From Thermothielavioides terrestris NRRL 8126 (taxonomy: Eukaryota; Ascomycota; Sordariomycetes; Sordariales; Chaetomiaceae), in NCBI RefSeq assembly GCF_000226115.1, contig NC_016458.1, positions 1,240,001 through 1,304,000 on the forward strand: a stretch of 64,000 bases of DNA, given 5' to 3'. The notes below the pieces were generated by a model that was not told the DNA's origin, made no database searches, and worked only from the letters and a program-made list of their open reading frames with translations. This document shows positions 32,746 through 44,987 of the stretch, piece after piece. Position numbers and translations under genes: made by a program. Numbering within the stretch: position 1 is the stretch's first letter; every line of letters begins with the position of its first letter.

Positions 32746-34209
32746 GACGGGTATTTTGGCCTGGCCAAGACGAAAAGATGCGAGGACTTATGGCTGTACT
32801 GAGAAGCGTTGCGGAATGGAAGGGAAGCGCCGTTACCGGAGGGCGGTGATTACAGGATTCCAGGTTATTCACGTCGGGGATAAGGTTGGAGGTCAAGTGA
32901 GGTAAGCCACACAATGAATGACGTTTCAAGAGCGGAACTTCGGATAGCCGTCAGTTTGGGTAGGTAGGTAAGCTGAGGCAGGTAGTTGGGCCTGTAGGAT
33001 TGTTATCGGAGAAAGTTGCTGCAGGGAGCATGAAACACAACGAATCTAGCAGTCGAGTTGGGGCCGGATGCATAGCAAGACTACTGCCCCGCAGCAACTA
33101 CGTCTACCGTACATTCAATCCAGGATTCATTGGCCTCGGAGGCGACGGCATGGACGTTGAGCAAATCGGAAGTCCCCGTTGACTTAGCTTAGCTCAGCCG
33201 ACCTCTTCCTGCCTTCGGGATGGCGGGGTTCACTCCCACTGTCGCTGCTCCCCCAGCTCCTGTCAACACAGAAACTAGCGGACTTTAGCCCCGGATTTAA
33301 ACCACTGCAGAAAGCGCCCAGCGCAGCGATCGCCCCACTCAGGCGGCGGCAAGAGTGGGCCCTACTCCGGTGCCAGGGAAGCGCCATTCATCGGGTTGCA
33401 GAACTTGCAGATGGCCCAGCCGCCATTCATCAGGGTATCAGACCTGTTATGGTCCTCCGATGACGAGAAAAAGAAGGCCGAGCGTAGGGACGCAATGCTA
33501 GTCCCGACTAGACCCAAGGCCTCGGAGGCGAATAAGAGGGGCTGGATTTATCGCACTTAAACGAACACAAGCTCGGGCGTCGAGTTTCAGGGGAAGCCAA
33601 CGTCGGTTGATGCCAGCGCGAGAGTTGCGCAAGGATCCGAGCAGTGGGCGGCTACGATGGCGGCCCAGCGGTTACGATGGCGGGCGGCCGGGCGGGCGGT
33701 TACGGTGGCCGGCGGGCCGTCCCGTCATCAACGTACTGATCGAATTCAACACCTTGATGTTACCGCCGTCGCCAGGTTGTTGACCTGCCCTTTGGCTTCG
33801 GCCCGTCGCCCGGACCATTACTCCGGCACTTGGCGCGGCTGGCTGATGGCCTTGCGGTGTTGAGTCTGCGTCATCCCGAGCGAGCGTCTGGTTGACCATG
33901 GATCTTGCATTTGATACGACTACTCGTCTTGAGCATTCCGAAGGGGGGCCGTTGTCCTGTGTGCTATTTTTCCTAACTACCTCCGCTTTGGTAATCGCGA
34001 TTCGACACTGAAACACAGCGCTACAGACCAGCCTCTCATTGGACCTTACCCAATGCGACGCAGGACGCAGAAGGCTGGCCCTCGAGCCCCCGCTCTGTCG
34101 AGCGTGAGACTTTGTGCTGCCGGGCTTCGAGTCGTTGCTGTGAGATTGTCGCATATTTAAAGCAGCATGGGGACCAAGAGAGTTACTGAGAACACCACTC
34201 TCCGTGCTG
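32746..34209. other. Gene-poor block left of the FHA-kinase
   Basis: About 1.5 kb. No convincing coding region was found. GTAG/AGGT-type simple repeats (taggtaggtaggtaa) appear at about 32957-32971. The composition is less GC-rich than around the genes. Confidence 0.4.
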
Positions 34210-36386
34210 ATGCGGATGAACATGGCGGACCCAAATCTCATCGCGTGCCTGTATCCGGCTGGCCGGAACCAAGCTTCTATCGAGAATGCCTTGCGTGCAA
34301 TCCTCATGCCCGAAAATGAGTTGCGATACCTCCCACCGATGCTCAAGGACCGAAGTCGGCCCTCGTCACCTGCGCCGTGGAACGGGCCTGATACCTCCGA
34401 TGACGCCTACAATGACGGCTACGACGATCATTCTCGCGATGATTCTGACTGTGATCAGGAATCGGATGACGGAACCAACAACGGTGCGAACAACGACGCC
34501 TACAGCCCATGTCTTCAGCTCCGATTTGACCACAGTCGAAAGAATGAAGAAGGGTTTGTGCTTGGAACGAGCCGAAACTGTGACATTGTTTTACCGAAGA
34601 GGAATACCTTGGCCGGTTTGGCTCCTCGACAGTGCGTGATCACGTTCGATGTCCATGGGCGACTTATCTTGCGAGACTTGCAACCCCGCAAACTGAACAA
34701 CAGTGGCGGAACGGCCGTCACCTACAAGGACCAAGGAGGACAGAGGCGCCGCAGTTTCACTTGGATCCTCAGCGGACACAGGTTCACGGCGGCAAACGTT
34801 CCAATAAGGATTCACCTCCACGACAACCTCAGCTTCCGCGTGGTTGTCTGTCAGCATGACATATCTTCGGTTTGGTACCAGCAGAATGTTGCCCTGTTTC
34901 GAAGTCGGTTTGCCTCGAGTGTAAACAGCGTGTCCTTAGGCGGTCTCGGCTTGAAGAGCCTGGACTCGACAGCGGCGCCTAGCGGAGCGCAAACTCCTGG
35001 CACAGATGCCATCCTGCTCAAAGATAGGGAACTTGGCAGAGGAGCTCAGGCAGTGGTAGCTCGAGTTTGGGACGCCAGTACCGCAATCGAGTATGCCACT
35101 AAGGAACCTCTGAGGCAGCACTTCCACGAGCGGCTGAAGCGCGAAATCCGACTTCTAAGGCATATCAACCATGTAGGTGGAAGGATAAACTCCTCGAAAA
35201 CGTGTACGCTCTTACTCATGTCGCCTAGGATTGCGTCGTCCGGTGCATCCCGGAGCTGTCGATGATGGAGCCAGTTCCCCGGCTCGTTCTCGAGTACATC
35301 CCTTTGGGGTCACTCGAAGATCAAGACGAGGAGAACCAGATCTCGATCCACGAAACCTTCGAAGTTCTTCGTCAGGGGCTCTCTGCTTTAAGACATCTTC
35401 ATGAGCGCGAAACCCCCATCGTCCATCGCGACATCAAGCCAAGTAATATTCTCGTGCAATCGCGAACGCCCGTTATTCACATCAAACTCTCGGACTTCGG
35501 CTTCTCCGGGGAGAACGAAGATTACTTGAAAACGTGCTGCGGCACCCCGTTGTATACCGCTCCGGAAGTCTTCAGGGGGGAACCGTACAACGCTGCCGTC
35601 GACATCTGGTCTCTCGGCGTGGTTGTCTTTCAGTATGCTTACGGACTCCCCAAACTCAACCGTGAGGTGCTTTTCAATGGGGCCCAGTGGACCAAGGACA
35701 TTGTGCGGACTCTCGAAGCCGGAGCCAGAGATCTGTCCTGCCCTCTGCTCTCATTTTTGGGGAGGGCTATGCTGGTCCAGGACCGGAAATCACGATATTC
35801 AGCCCATCAGTGCTCCAGGCAGGTATGCCACCTGGATGTTTCACAGTTCCGCTGCTCCACGGCCTACCCGGATCTCTACGCCCAAGGTCGGAATGGTCAA
35901 GCAACGTCCCACTCAGCATCTCATAACCCCAAATCTGTCTACCAGGATGGTACCACAATTCCCACCCGCTCCTGGCCGATGTCGACCGAAGGAGCCGGGA
36001 TATGCATCAGGTCCCGTGCACCGCCTCCGGATTCCGTTCCATCAGCATCTGCAGGAGACCAAATGAGCGTATCCTATGGATCAAAACTCAAGTCGCAGGG
36101 AACAAGCCGCTCAGAGCTCCAAGACCGCAGCTACGTTGCAGGGAGAGAGTTGGCATACGTGTACGACCATTTCTCGGACCCGCTCCACCCCCTTCTCGTC
36201 GGATCATCGCTCGCAGAGCGATCAAACTCCAGGCGGACCGAAGAAACCCCCCGAGGCTCAGGAAATCCTGCCAAGCAGACGGCCAGGGAGCCCGTGGCCG
36301 GTCGTGCTGATGAATCATCAGCTGTGTTCGTCGACTGGTACAACGATCCACGATGGGCGGCCCCAGCCGCGCAACGGTCACGGTGA
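34210..36386 (+). CDS. FHA-domain serine/threonine kinase
   Basis: Exons are 34210-35172 and 35229-36386; the intron has 56 nt (GTAGGT donor, CCTAG acceptor). The product is 706 aa. An acidic Asn/Asp-rich arm precedes an FHA-like domain at about 100-215 (FVLGTSRNCDIVLP, LILRDL, NNSGGTAVTY), where the canonical S-x-x-H is replaced by P-R-Q. A complete kinase domain follows: LGRGAQAVV, ATKEP (Lys), REIRLLRHINH, VHRDIKPSN, LSDFGFSG, TCCGTPLYTAPE and DIWSLGVVVFQYAYG. The tail is Ser/Arg-rich and unstructured. Fungal FHA kinases of this type are often expanded and strain-specific. Third codon positions look less GC-biased than in neighbours. The start could also be 34216 or 34222 (in-frame ATGs). 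Confidence 0.85.
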
Positions 36387-37587
36387 AACTTCGAGCCTGT
36401 TGACAAGAGGCGTTGAGGCTACCTCGGCAGCCTGATGCAAGGCCAGCACGAGGTAGCACCGAGGGAACCTTGGTGAGCAGGCAGGCGCGCCTGTCGAGAC
36501 CATCGACCAAGTCGTCATCTGGCCGGAGATCTAAGCCCAAACCTCCGGACCGCAGCCACCCGCAGCGTTCCAGCTCCAACTCGTTGCTTGTTGTGGAAGC
36601 CGTCCACCGCGGTGATACAGCCCGCAGACACCTTCAACCCCACCATTCATGGGCTCTTATCTCGACTGTGGCGCCATCTCCCTTCCCCTGTTTGGCCTCT
36701 CTTTTTGCTCTCCACGACGGAACACCGCACAGCGCCGGCCTGGTCCGCACAACTTCTTAGCCCCGGTTGGCCCGTCCTTTTGTTTCTGGATCCGTTTTTG
36801 GGTTTGTTCTTGGTCTCCGTCCTTTCCCCGACGCAAATTGCCTCTCTTTTTGATCACTGAGTTGCCATCGACCCGGTTCAAATGTCTTTTTTGGTAATTG
36901 GCATGCCGTGGGTGGATGGCTGTGAGGGACGAGCTTGTTTTAGAAGGGCGTGAGGGACGGGTTTGTTTTACTGTGGGAGAGAAGAGCAGGAGACGGGTGG
37001 GCCGTGTTCGGTTCAAGCCTGGGTCCGGCTCGGGCTTGGCGCCGATGGCTGCCGTTGAGCCGAATGTGGAGCCCCGGTTTTTGGAGAAAACCGCGGGCTG
37101 TGGACGAGACCGAAATTTGTTGGACGCCGTTCGTATCGTTGTATCCGGTGTACTTCCGTATTGTTTCTTACATCTGCATGGTTACGAATACAGTATGCAA
37201 GTTGTAACACATCTCTGCAGTCAAGATTTACTTCAATACGGTCGCGATTTACGGTGGATGAACTTCCTTTCCACTGATTAAACAGGTTATCATCGCATTG
37301 ATTGATCGCGGCGGTTTAAAGCCACAATGTTGGATTCCTGAACAAGAAAATTGTTGTTTGCATACGAAGTACACAAGTACCATGGGAACAGGGGGCCGAT
37401 CTGCGGGGCTTCGGCATGCCGCGGCAAATGGGTTTGGACACCGCTGGGCCGGTTTACTTGAAAGCTCTCGGATGGGCTGCTAAAGGGCACTCGAATCATT
37501 TTGTTAAATAAACAAACTCGCAAGACCGCTGCATCTTGCAGGTTCTCCATTGGTGCCCAACCCAATTGATACCCAGCACGAGGCATC
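36387..37587. other. Intergenic
   Basis: About 1.2 kb, T-rich near 36720-36900. Only short, motif-free open frames are present. The right part is the promoter of the PrpD gene. Confidence 0.4.
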
Positions 37588-39414
37588 ATGTCTGCTGTCA
37601 ACCGCGGATTGCGCCAGGCGACAAGAACACTGCGCCTCCACCGCTGTCCCCCGCCCTCGGCTCTGCGCCCGCTGAGCACGGTCCGGAACACCGCCGCCCC
37701 CATCTCGGTCGCTGCCACACACGCTCGCAGCAGCTTCTCAACCATGGCCTCCCTGCAGTCCGCCAGCTCCGCGGCGCCGTCGCCCGCCTCGCACAAGGGC
37801 TACGACCCGGAGATTGTCGACATTGCGGACTACGTGCACAACAAGACCATTGATTCGGAGCTGGCCGTGAGTGGGGACTCCTCCCGCGGTTTTTCCCTCG
37901 GCAACTAGCCGCTGACAAGGCCCCTCCTCCAACAGTTTGACACGGCGAGATGGGTGTTTCTCGACACCCTCGGGTGCGGCCTCGAGGCCCTGCGGTTCAA
38001 GGAGTGCACCAAGCTGCTCGGGCCCATTGTCCCGGGCACGGTGGTGCCCTCCGGCACCAAGGTGCCCGGCACCGACTTCCAGCTTGACCCCGTCAACGGC
38101 GCTTTCAACATCGGCGCCATGATCCGGTGGCTCGACTACAACGACTGCTGGCTGGCCGCCGAGTGGGGACACCCCAGCGACAACCTGGGCGCCATCCTCG
38201 CCGTGGCCGACTGGGCCACGCGGACGAACAAGGCCGGCCAGCGCAAGGTAGCCGGCGGCAAGATCTTCACCGTCCGCGACGTGCTCGAGGCCATGATCAA
38301 GGCGCACGAGATCCAGGGCTGCCTCGCCCTGCTGAACTCGTACAACAAGGTCGGCCTCGACCACGTCGTCCTGGTCAAGGTGGCCAGCACGGCCGTGGTC
38401 AGCAAGATGCTGGGGCTGAGCGAGAAGCAGACGGCCGACGCCGTCACGCAGGCCTGGGTCGACGGCCAGAGCTTGCGCACCTACCGCCACTCGCCGAACA
38501 CCATGTCCCGCAAGTCGTGGGCTGCCGGTGATGCCTGCCAGCGTGCCGTCAACCTGGCCCTCAAGGTCCTCAAGGGCGAGTCGGGCATCCCCACGGTTCT
38601 GTCGGCTCCCACCTGGGGCTTCTACGATGTCCTATTCAAGGGCAAGAAGTTCGAGTTCCAGCGGCCGTACGGCAGCTACGTCATGGAGAACGTGCTGTTC
38701 AAGGTGTCGTATCCTGGTATGTCTTGTTCTGGAGACTTATGCTGGTTTGGTTGGCTGGTTTGATACCATTGGAACTGACCCCTTTGTGCAGCCGAGTTCC
38801 ACTCGCAGACGGCCGTCGAGGCGTCGGAGAAGATCCACGCGCAGCTGAAGGCCATGGGCAAGTCGGCCGCCGACATCAAGGCCGTCACGTGCCGGACGCA
38901 CGAGGCCTGCATACGCATCATCGACAAGCAGTTCAAGCCGATGGACAACTTCGCCGACCGCGACCACTGCATCCAGTACATGTGCGCCGTCATGCTCGTC
39001 TTCGGCCGGCTGACCGCGGGCGACTACGTGGACGGCTCCGAGGCGGCGACATCGGAGCTGGTCGAGTCGCTCCGCAAGAGGATCAAGTGCGTCGAGGACC
39101 CGCAGTTCACGGCCGACTACCACGACCCGGCCCTGCGCACCATCAGCAACGGCCTGACGGTCGAGCTGAACGACGGCACGGTGCTGCCCGAGGTGGTCGT
39201 CGAGGCGCCGCTCGGCCACCGCCTGCGCCGCGACGAGGCCAAGCCGCACATCCTGGCCAAGTACAAGCGCCACCTGGAGCCGCACTTCAGCGCCGACAAG
39301 GTGCGCCAGCTCGTCGAGCTCGGCCAGGACCCCAAGAGGCTGGAGTCGATGGCCGTGGACGAGTACGTCGATCTGTACGTGTGCAAGGACAGCCAGTTCT
39401 TCAAGGAGCAATAG
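37588..39414 (+). CDS. 2-methylcitrate dehydratase (PrpD/PDH1 family)
   Basis: Exons are 37588-37866, 37936-38716 and 38792-39414, giving 560 aa. Residues 1-55 are a mitochondrial presequence (Arg/Ser-rich, [18 protein letters not shown]). The MmgE/PrpD fold follows with [90 protein letters not shown] and [17 protein letters not shown]. PrpD dehydrates 2-methylcitrate to 2-methyl-cis-aconitate in the mitochondrial methylcitrate cycle for propionyl-CoA removal. No partner genes of the cycle (methylcitrate synthase, methylisocitrate lyase) lie in the window. Introns 1 and 2 have GTGAGT and GTATGT donors. Confidence 0.93.
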
Positions 39415-42020
39415 ATACCTCGCCGAGCGGTGTCGATGTAATGTGTACTTGAGAATAGAGCGATGTAGCATCACGTTATCGAAGCCGGTGTATTTTCTCC
39501 TCTTCCCGCCGTCCGTTTTGCTCCGGAACTTCCAAAACTATTCCTTAGGTCAGCCTAGTTACTCTTTACACAAAGATATACGGTGCAGAGAACTCCGGAA
39601 AGACCTCAGTCGTGCGGCGCTCTCGGCAATGCATCCCGACGGAGTGCGCTGATTCGGATACGCCAAGTCCCTGATAAACAACGAGAATAATGGTGGATGG
39701 GGAGTGGACGAGTCCCTCGGAGCCCTTGGTCCTATCCCACCAGGCACAGGACTAACCACAGTCAACCTCCCTAAGTCTCCCCTGCTGGACGGCGGTATCG
39801 ACGGTACGCTGCTGGACCTGGTTTTAAGGTTCCTGGGTTCTCGAGTCTATGACTCGTGCTGGCCTGAGCCATGCTGACCCGCCCAAATGGACTAGTTGAG
39901 TCCAAGTACGTTGTTTACCCCTTTTGGGCTCTACCCAGTTCTTCAAGTAGGGGTTCTTATTGACAGACGTATGGTCTTTCACTCGATTGAGCACACGAAA
40001 GCTGCCAGCCCCTTCTGGCGCACGGCATGATCGCGGACAAGTATCCATGGGCCGTTCCCCCTTGCGCGCTCCGGAAACGCCACGGCCAGCCTCGATGGTG
40101 ATCTCTGCCCAAACCGCTCCGCCACCCTCAGCCAAGCTGTCGCTGCAGCCGTCAGAGAGGGGGGCCACGGCGCCAGCAACAAGCGCCCTCTTCCCCCGCG
40201 CCGCCCCCTTCCCCCCCCCCCCCCCCCCCCAAATAGCGGTTCGTTCCCCCAAGAGGCTCACAGAAAAGCTGAGACCCCTTGCGGGGGGCGGAATACAACC
40301 CCGTCGGAAGCATTCCGTACCGTGTTCACGGCAGCTGAGCGCACGTGGACGTCGTTGTGACAGGGCATCTTCCCCGCATAATCTGAACCCCAGACGCTGC
40401 GGCCTCGCCATGCAGATGCAGACCGAGGGCTGGCTTTGAGGGAGTAATGACCTGGCTTGTTGGGTTTGTCTGTGCCGGCCAGCTCGGTACCGTCTTGCTG
40501 GGCTGCTCGGCTGTGTGTTGCTTACTAGGAGAGGGTGATGTGAGTAAGAGCAAAAGTACCTAGGTACCAGGTAGTCATTAGGGACGGGACCGTTGGTAGT
40601 CTATGATGCATGCAAGCCCGACCCAACCCGGCGGTTCCGACTCGGTGCGCGGTGAGGTTCTCTCTCGTGTGACTGCGTACCTACCTAGGCAGGCAAGGTA
40701 GTTGTACTCCGTAGTCAGTTCGGGTCTGATGTGTCACATTCTGTGCGAGTTCAAGTTCACCGGCTCTTCCGTGGGTTGTCTGACCCAGCTGAGCCGGTGT
40801 AACCCCCAACCAGCCATTGTAATCCGTATGTCTTCCGCGCTAGTGTAGATCGATCGATCGCCAAGCCTCCCCGACCTCCTCGCTGGAGGGCGCCGCTGCG
40901 CTGCATGCATGCATGCAGCAAGGGGTTGCCGTGGCTCACCCCGCCGTTCCGACCAGCTAACGTGACTACGGCAGACTTCTTGAGTCTGGATGCATGCAGC
41001 TCGCCACCAAACGGAGAAAATTACCACACAACGATGCGATGCGTGCAGCGACCCCGTCCAGCACGATCCACCACGGAGGGTGTCATATGTACAGACGAGA
41101 AGCGGCATGTTTCATTGAAGGCAGCTGAGACCCGGGCGTACTATTTACCAGGACATTCCCCAGCTGAAGTGCAGTGGGAAAAGTCGACAAATTCCCAATT
41201 GTGAGATGCTCAATTGCGCGTGATCAATGGATGAGTAAACTCAGCTAGCAAACGAAATGGGGAAAGCGAACGGTTTCCCCGCCCCTTCCACACCGTCGCG
41301 TTAGGCTAGATTGTTATGCACGATGAGATCAAGATCAGGTTCGTCCAATCCCATCACGGCCAAGCATGATTAGTGCATCCCGCCCACCTTGGTGCCGCTT
41401 TTTGTCTCGACAAAACCTACCGGTTCAGTATGCCAGCCAATGCACGACATGCGGAATGACGAGAGCCTTACACTATCCCGCCGCGGTGTGTGATAAGCAC
41501 CCAAGGCAGGAATTCGCAGACTCGAGGCGGGGCTCACAGGTCTCTCCCTGGTTTTATCTCCTCACCGCGGCGAAGACGACAGCGACAGACGCGGGCAGAT
41601 CGAGATCTTAGCTGGTGTTGGCATGCCGGCTGGATGCCGCCGTCTCGATGAGATGAATTCCGGTTGGCGGGCGGGCTGCGCGCAACGGTATGCGGCTTAG
41701 TGATGCTGCCGGTGCTTCATGCCCTCGAGGCCTAGACTCAGAATATCCCATCTGCCATCCGTCCATCCCTGCCTTGGTGGTTCAGGTTGTGTTAGTACCC
41801 ATCACTGCCTCGCCTTATCAACAATGATCTGTCCCGTCCTGTCCGCCCCGTGCCGGATCTCCTAGCTTAGATTCTCAACAGAGTCTCTTCACGGCCCTGG
41901 TGGCTTCCAGTTCATACAAAGAAAGCGTCGTGTTTTGAAGCAGTCAACTGCGCTTCCCTTGCTGAGATCACAGTATCGAGACTCCCCATTGCTTTGCTTG
42001 ATTGCGACGTAACGATAAAC
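39415..42020. other. Gene-poor 2.6-kb intergenic block
   Basis: No gene is supported on either strand. The block holds a C20 tract (40211-40230), a GATC microsatellite (about 40848-40860), a GCAT microsatellite (about 40903-40916) and one ACTCCGTA octamer (40706-40713). Right of 41600 it is the promoter of the Cys-rich gene. Confidence 0.45.
40211..40230 (+). repeat. C20 homopolymer
   Basis: Twenty consecutive C in intergenic DNA; the run length may be subject to sequencing or assembly error. Confidence 0.8.
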
Positions 42021-42606
42021 ATGACTCCCTATCCCAGCTTCTGCTACTGCGCCAACTTCTATGTATGTCCATGGTTCTCAGAGAAAAATACTGCCGAGCC
42101 CGAGTTTGGCTTCCCGCTAACATGATCGACCAGTGCTCCGTGAGATGCACCAACACGGTCAGCAAGTTCGGCGAGCGCTGCCTGCTCTGCACCGTGGGTC
42201 GTCCATATATTGCCCTCTCCTGACAACCAGTGACTGACTGACGGCCCCCCTTCCGCATCCGCAGGTAGCCAGGTGCGGCGTCTCGCTCACGCGCGGCATG
42301 CTGCCGGAGGAGAGTCTCTGGCTGGTGTTCAACACGGAGGATGATGAGGACTGGGACAACAGCAGAGACAGCAACAACAACAACAGGCAGGGCGTGCGGC
42401 TTGACAGCGACCAGCCAAGTCACAGCGCCAGCAGCAACAGCGACAGTGACAGCAGCAGCAACAAGAGCAGCAGCAGCCGCTCTTGGCGCGCGACGTGGCC
42501 GTTCAGGGGCGCCTTCTCGCTGCCGTCGCTGTCGCCGAGCAGGAAGCCGCCGCAGGATGGGCCGGGCGTGTGCCGGAACGGGCCGAGGGGGTCGAGGGCG
42601 TGGTAG
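42021..42606 (+). CDS. Small Cys-rich protein in three exons (novel-looking)
   Basis: Exons are 42021-42062, 42134-42193 and 42265-42606, giving 147 aa. Both introns (71 nt each) are phase 0 with GTATGT and GTGGGT donors, and the first has a CTAAC branch. The spliced N-terminus is a compact cysteine module: MTPYPSFCYCANFYCSVRCT, then ERCLLCTVARC, with C-x-C-x4-C-x3-C-x10-C-x2-C-x3-C spacing that could bind Zn. A short hydrophobic strand (ESLWLVFN) and an acidic/Ser/Asn-rich disordered tail follow. The first two exons (14 and 20 codons) are too short to show as an open frame. Their Cys codons, in-phase splice sites and position argue that the gene is real. I recall similar short fungal proteins only vaguely and give no function. 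Confidence 0.68.
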
Positions 42607-43019
42607 GGAGGTGCTCACCTCGCGGGATGCAGAGGGTATGAGCAAGATGGCCACGGCTTGCTGAGGTACAAGTTGGCATAACCCTGATCAAACAGGGACC
42701 GGCTGCAGGCCCGACGTCGGGCAAGAACACTTGGAAGACTCGGAACCGGGTGGTCGGTCGGCTACTGCGGTGTCGTGGTCTGCGTCGAGTAGCGAGCGCA
42801 CTTCCTTAATCAATATACTCCCGTTATTGTCGTCAAAGCCTTCGCGTAGTGTATATGCAGCCTTTCCATACCCGTCACCGCCGGCCCATTGTACCCCAAA
42901 ACGCCTGAACAGACCGATATTCCCCGAGACTTGTTCCTCAAAGTCAAGAGACCGCCCACGATATCGCCAACATACCCGCCAGACCATACCACGCCTCCCC
43001 GATGCCCGTCATGCCCTGT
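42607..43019. other. Intergenic between convergent genes
   Basis: This holds the 3' flanks of the Cys-rich gene and the membrane-protein gene. Nothing else is seen. Confidence 0.4.
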
Positions 43020-43705
43020 TCACCACTGCTTCCGCTGGTGGTACCCCACCGGGTCCTCGCCCTGTCCCATCTTCATGATCTCTTCCCGAATCCGCCGCCG
43101 CCGCTCTGCCCTACTCATCGGCTTCTGCGGTTGTTGGCGGTCGTGCTCTTGCGGCGCGCCATTTCCCTTCCTCCTGCCTTTGGTTGGCTTCGTCCCTGCC
43201 CTGCTCGACTGCCCGTTCGTTCTGGAGTACCCACCCCAAGCAGCTCCTCGCCCAGGTGATAAGTGTTTTTGGCTAGGGGTTTGGTCCGGCAACGTGGGCT
43301 TGACTTCTATGACCTGTCCATCCTTCTGTCCCGTATCGCCCTCGTCGCCCTCGTCGTCGAGCGTAACGACGGTGCCGTCCTCGAGCTCTGATGCCGACTC
43401 CTTAAACCGATCCGGCAGGAAGATCTTGGGAGACGGCTCGGGCGACGGCTTGATTGCCGCGCGCAGTTCTCGCAGCGTGCGCTGCTGGAGGGCGTAGCCG
43501 CTGAGGAATAGGGCCGCCGTGCAGAGGATAACTGGGAATTGGTAGGTGGTCAGCGGGGGGTCGTCGGTAACTAGCGGGTTGTTTGTCGTGGTACAGTGTG
43601 CAACGGCAGATGGCTGGAATGGAGCGGCTGGTGGTGGGGAGCGGCAAACTGCATACCAATGCCGGACGAGACGGCAACCGACACCTGCGCGGAGGTGAGG
43701 AGCAT
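43020..43705 (-). CDS. Small single-pass membrane protein, function unknown
   Basis: Exons on the minus strand are 43705-43657 and 43531-43020, giving 186 aa. The intron is 125 nt (GTATGC donor, CCCAG acceptor). The spliced start MLLTSAQVSVAVSSGIVILCTAALFLSGY forms one membrane helix (about residues 8-30), absent from any single open frame. A basic, then acidic middle part follows (IFLPDRFKESASE, then a Glu/Asp run), and the end is strongly basic, SRAERRRRIREEIMKMGQGE. The unspliced frame starting at 43748 gives a less plausible N-terminus without a signal. I infer a mitochondrial or ER tail-out anchor protein; no family is recognised. It shares a 406-bp divergent promoter with PRP38. Confidence 0.72.
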
Positions 43706-44111
43706 GTTTTCCAATGACAGGCTTCAGACTGGTGACGCGGATTTTCACCGCTCAATTTCTTAGCTCAACGCTGAAAAGTGAGAGAACTTAGAATGCCCAT
43801 GGCAGTATGCGCGGGCCTGGGAAGAGGACCTGGGAAAGTCGAGCATCAGCATGGTTGGCAGCACCCCGCCTCCTGGACAGAGGACATCTTTGCCAGGGAC
43901 TGGAATCCAAATAGAGCGGCCCGTTGGAGGGGCAACCGAGGGCGCTTATCGCTTATCTATAGGACCCACCGCGCCAAGCATTCCGGGGAAGCGTTGCTTT
44001 CTGGTTTTCGACGGCCAAAACTCAGTGGGGCTAGTCGCAGAACATCAGCCCAAGTTCAACTCGACCCTAATTTCCACATCCGACTCTCGCCACAGGCCAA
44101 GTAACACCACA
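43706..44111. other. Divergent promoter, membrane-protein gene / PRP38
   Basis: A compact 406-bp spacer with two start codons at the ends. The reading frame of PRP38 stays open upstream to 43851, but family members begin at the MSKPAVHRAD start. Confidence 0.5.
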
Positions 44112-44987
44112 ATGAGCAAACCGGCGGTCCACCGCGCCGACGAGCGGCGCTTCCTCGACGAGCGCGGCACCACGGGCCCGCTGGCGCCGAACGGGCTCAA
44201 CCCGGCGACGATTATGGAGAAGGCGGTGCGCGAGCGCATCGTCGAGAGCTACTTCTACAAGGAGCAGTGCTTCGGCGTCAACGAGGCCGACATCGTCGAC
44301 CGCGTGGTCGAGCACGTGCATTTCATCGGCGGCGTGTACGGGTCCGGCGGGCAGCGGCCGACGCCCTTCCTGTGCCTCGCCTTCAAGCTGCTGCAGCTGG
44401 CGCCCGGCGACGACGTGCTGCGCGAGTACATCGGCTTCGGCGGCGACAAGTTCAAGTACCTGCGCGCCCTGGCGCTGTTCTACGTGCGCCTGACCCGGCC
44501 CGACAAGGACGTCTACATGACGCTCGAGCCGTTCCTGGAGGACCGCCGCAAGCTGCGCCGCAAGGGCCGGAACGGAACCAGCCTGACGTACATGGACGAG
44601 TTTGTCGACGACCTGCTCACCAAGGACCGCGTATGCGGGACGAGCCTGTGGAAGATGCGCAAGCGGGACATCCTGGAGGACTTGGAGATCCTGGAGCCGA
44701 GGGTCAGCCCGCTCGGGACGCTGGAGGACCTGTTGGACGAGGAGGATGAGGCGATGCAGAACGGGGATGGGGCGAATGGGGACGGCCATGAGGGCGACAG
44801 CGGCTCGGTCAGGTCGAGGTCCAGGTCGAGGTCGAGGTCCAGGTCGAGGTCGAGGTCAAGGTCAAGGTCAGCATCGCAGCCGGGGTCCAAGTCCAGGTCA
44901 CGGTCGCCGGGAGAGAGGTCAGACCACGACAGGATGGATATCGACGGCTCGGAGGGGCGGCGCTCTGCAGGGGGCAGGAGTCCTTGA
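44112..44987 (+). CDS. PRP38: Pre-mRNA-splicing factor PRP38
   Basis: A single exon encodes 291 aa. The PRP38 domain occupies residues 25-190: GLNPATIMEKAVRERIVESY, FGVNEADIVDRVVEHVHFIG, TPFLCLAFKLLQL, YIGFGGDKFKYLRALALFYV and RRKLRRKG. The C-terminus has an RS-domain built from tandem SRSRSRSRSRS repeats (DNA repeat gtcgaggtc, 44815-44870) and an acidic patch. PRP38 enters the B complex in the tri-snRNP and is needed for spliceosome activation in the nucleus. The start at 44112 is preceded by an open but unlikely extension. The RS extension is typical of filamentous fungi and animals and absent in budding yeast. Confidence 0.95.
   Translation: MSKPAVHRADERRFLDERGTTGPLAPNGLNPATIMEKAVRERIVESYFYKEQCFGVNEADIVDRVVEHVHFIGGVYGSGGQRPTPFLCLAFKLLQLAPGDDVLREYIGFGGDKFKYLRALALFYVRLTRPDKDVYMTLEPFLEDRRKLRRKGRNGTSLTYMDEFVDDLLTKDRVCGTSLWKMRKRDILEDLEILEPRVSPLGTLEDLLDEEDEAMQNGDGANGDGHEGDSGSVRSRSRSRSRSRSRSRSRSRSASQPGSKSRSRSPGERSDHDRMDIDGSEGRRSAGGRSP

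Noticed and set aside
36980..37040. tRNA-like GGTTCAAGCC box
   Set aside because: No matching A-box or cloverleaf could be drawn around it.
40211..40230. C20 tract as a functional G-quadruplex
   Set aside because: A single homopolymer in intergenic DNA with no other quadruplex runs; possibly also an assembly artefact.
41968..42654. 228-codon minus-strand frame
   Set aside because: It is antisense to the proposed Cys-rich gene; repetitive Arg/Ala-rich composition without a domain.
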